A stretch of DNA of 64,000 bases from Idiomarinaceae bacterium HL-53 (GTDB lineage: Bacteria; Pseudomonadota; Gammaproteobacteria; Enterobacterales; Alteromonadaceae): contig LN899469.1 in NCBI GenBank assembly GCA_001458075.1, positions 2,676,022 to 2,740,021 of the forward strand. Direction: 5' to 3'. The notes below the pieces were generated by a model. That model worked only from the letters and a program-made list of their open reading frames with translations, had not been told where the DNA came from and made no database searches. The translations under genes and the position numbers were made by a program. Positions 63,252 to 64,000 of this stretch are shown in pieces (the first letter of the stretch is position 1; every line of letters starts with the position of its first letter).

Positions 63252-64000
63252 CTAATTTAGCATTAATTTGATAGTGCTCTGCCAAGCGCCATGCCCCTTT
63301 ACTGCCGCCATATAAGCTACATTAGCAAGCCTGCTAAATGTCTCTTTATCAATGAGTTGCAACTCTTTCAATTTATTCAATCCTGCTGTTAAAGCCCATA
63401 TGTTTAATTTTACCGCTGCTGTTTCTTCCCGCGCATTTCGCAAATCCGGTAAGCCAGGGCTACCAATTCTTTTCTCTGCGTCTAAGAAATATCCATCTAA
63501 TTCTTCAATAAATTTATCGCTCAGCGTAAACATATGCTTTTGAACCGCGCCCGGAGAAAACGTGTACTCACCGAAAACAGGTCCTTCGGTAGTATCGAAC
63601 AGGTCAACGCTCACAAAAGGTGAATCAGTTTCTCTTGAAAGCAATTGCGCCCACCACACAAATTCCATAGCGCGCGCCGGAATAATCGGCGTTGCCGGTT
63701 GAACACTGCCTTCTCTCAGTTTGTAATCTTCACCCAATGTGAGCGGTTTGAATGAACCATCAAACATTGCAACTCTCGGCGGGTTTGCATTACGATCAAT
63801 TTGGAAGATAAGTCCCACCTGCCCCTGAAACACGTAAAACTTGTAATCAAACGGCACGGCTGCAGAAGGTAAGGTTCCTTGCTTGAAGCTTTCGATGATC
63901 CACGCTGGTTCTTTAGAAGAGAAACGCTCACGAATTGCGGCTTGTTTCTGTTTAATCTCTGCAAGGAAAAATGTCGTTAAAGATAGATATTCAAAATACT
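63252..64000 (-). CDS. TupA-like ATP-grasp ligase (copy 2), 5' end beyond the window
   Basis: Partial gene: on the minus strand the frame stays open through 64000. I translated the part upstream of the GTG at 63857 by hand. It reads YFEYLSL... and WIIESFKQGTLPSAAVPFDYK, which aligns with YFEHMSL and WILEEFIQGPQLIGEIPFDYK of copy 1, so the GTG is not the true start. The metal-binding FVSVDLFDTTEGPVFGEYTFSPG is intact. About 250 residues are visible. It is upstream of, and probably in the same operon as, the genes to its left, 91 bases from the repeat protein. Confidence 0.8.
   Translation of the reverse strand, partial: YFEYLSLTTFFLAEIKQKQAAIRERFSSKEPAWIIESFKQGTLPSAAVPFDYKFYVFQGQVGLIFQIDRNANPPRVAMFDGSFKPLTLGEDYKLREGSVQPATPIIPARAMEFVWWAQLLSRETDSPFVSVDLFDTTEGPVFGEYTFSPGAVQKHMFTLSDKFIEELDGYFLDAEKRIGSPGLPDLRNAREETAAVKLNIWALTAGLNKLKELQLIDKETFSRLANVAYMAAVKGHGAWQSTIKLMLN

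Noticed and set aside
63252..63857. a complete 201-residue gene starting at the GTG at 63857
   Set aside because: The frame continues upstream to the window edge and matches the ATP-grasp paralogue, so this is only the 3' part of a longer gene.

Overview
This window looks like chromosomal DNA of a marine gammaproteobacterium of the Alteromonadales. An Idiomarina/Aliidiomarina-like host is my best guess. The pointers are a complete Na+-translocating NADH:quinone reductase (nqrABCDEF-nqrM) operon, fabV, sohB, yciK, a VolA/Pla-1/cef lipase, many convergent genes that overlap by a few bases, and a large surface-polysaccharide region. No rRNA, tRNA or CRISPR array was seen. The species is inferred from gene content only.

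Layout. (1) 1-3660: end of an integrated mobile element with a ParM-like actin ATPase, a small ParR-like protein and a tyrosine recombinase in one tight operon. An AlpA-type regulator/excisionase converges on it, followed by an 0.8 kb gene-free stretch carrying a ~240-bp imperfect direct duplication. (2) 3665-11625: a DUF368 (PopT-like) undecaprenyl-phosphate translocase; a dabB-dabA inorganic-carbon uptake operon ending in a DUF6671 zinc-ribbon gene; a divergent NhaR-like LysR regulator; an iron alcohol dehydrogenase. (3) 11696-22574: a GAF-GGDEF-EAL protein, SohB, a VolA-like lipase lipoprotein, YciK, an S1/P1 nuclease, a CpeT-like protein, a secreted propeller protein, and a porin with a small PstS-like partner. 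(4) 22677-24408: an IS200/IS605 element with tnpA and tnpB. (5) 24428-31398: the nqr operon, whose apbE slot holds a gene lacking the usual ApbE catalytic motifs. (6) 31521-42480: a RAYT transposase bracketed by GGGGTCAGA hairpins that recur elsewhere in the window; a 2698-residue modular surface protein; fabV; bolA.

(7) 42480-64000: surface polysaccharide locus. On the minus strand lie kpsC (beta-Kdo linker synthase), galE, a YjbF lipoprotein, a fused YjbG-YjbH protein, a YjbE-like Asp/Thr-tract protein and an unrecognised alpha/alpha-toroid-like protein. On the plus strand are a GT4-like enzyme, a GT29 (sialyltransferase-fold) enzyme and a GT2. A further minus-strand set has two TupA-like ATP-grasp enzymes, GT2 and GT2-GT4 glycosyltransferases, a protein made of WY..NPDVA repeats and an AlgX/AlgJ-like SGNH enzyme. 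Together these predict a Kdo-linked, lipid-anchored capsule decorated by GT29, amide-ligase and acetyl-transfer chemistry, alongside a YjbEFGH-type exopolysaccharide export system.

Most notable: the ApbE-like gene without its active-site block in the nqr operon; the giant protein that joins a sorting-signal-like helix to a C-terminal outer-membrane barrel; the GT29 gene in a KpsC locus; the YjbG-YjbH fusion; the RAYT/REP system; and the operon joining a partition ATPase to an integrase.
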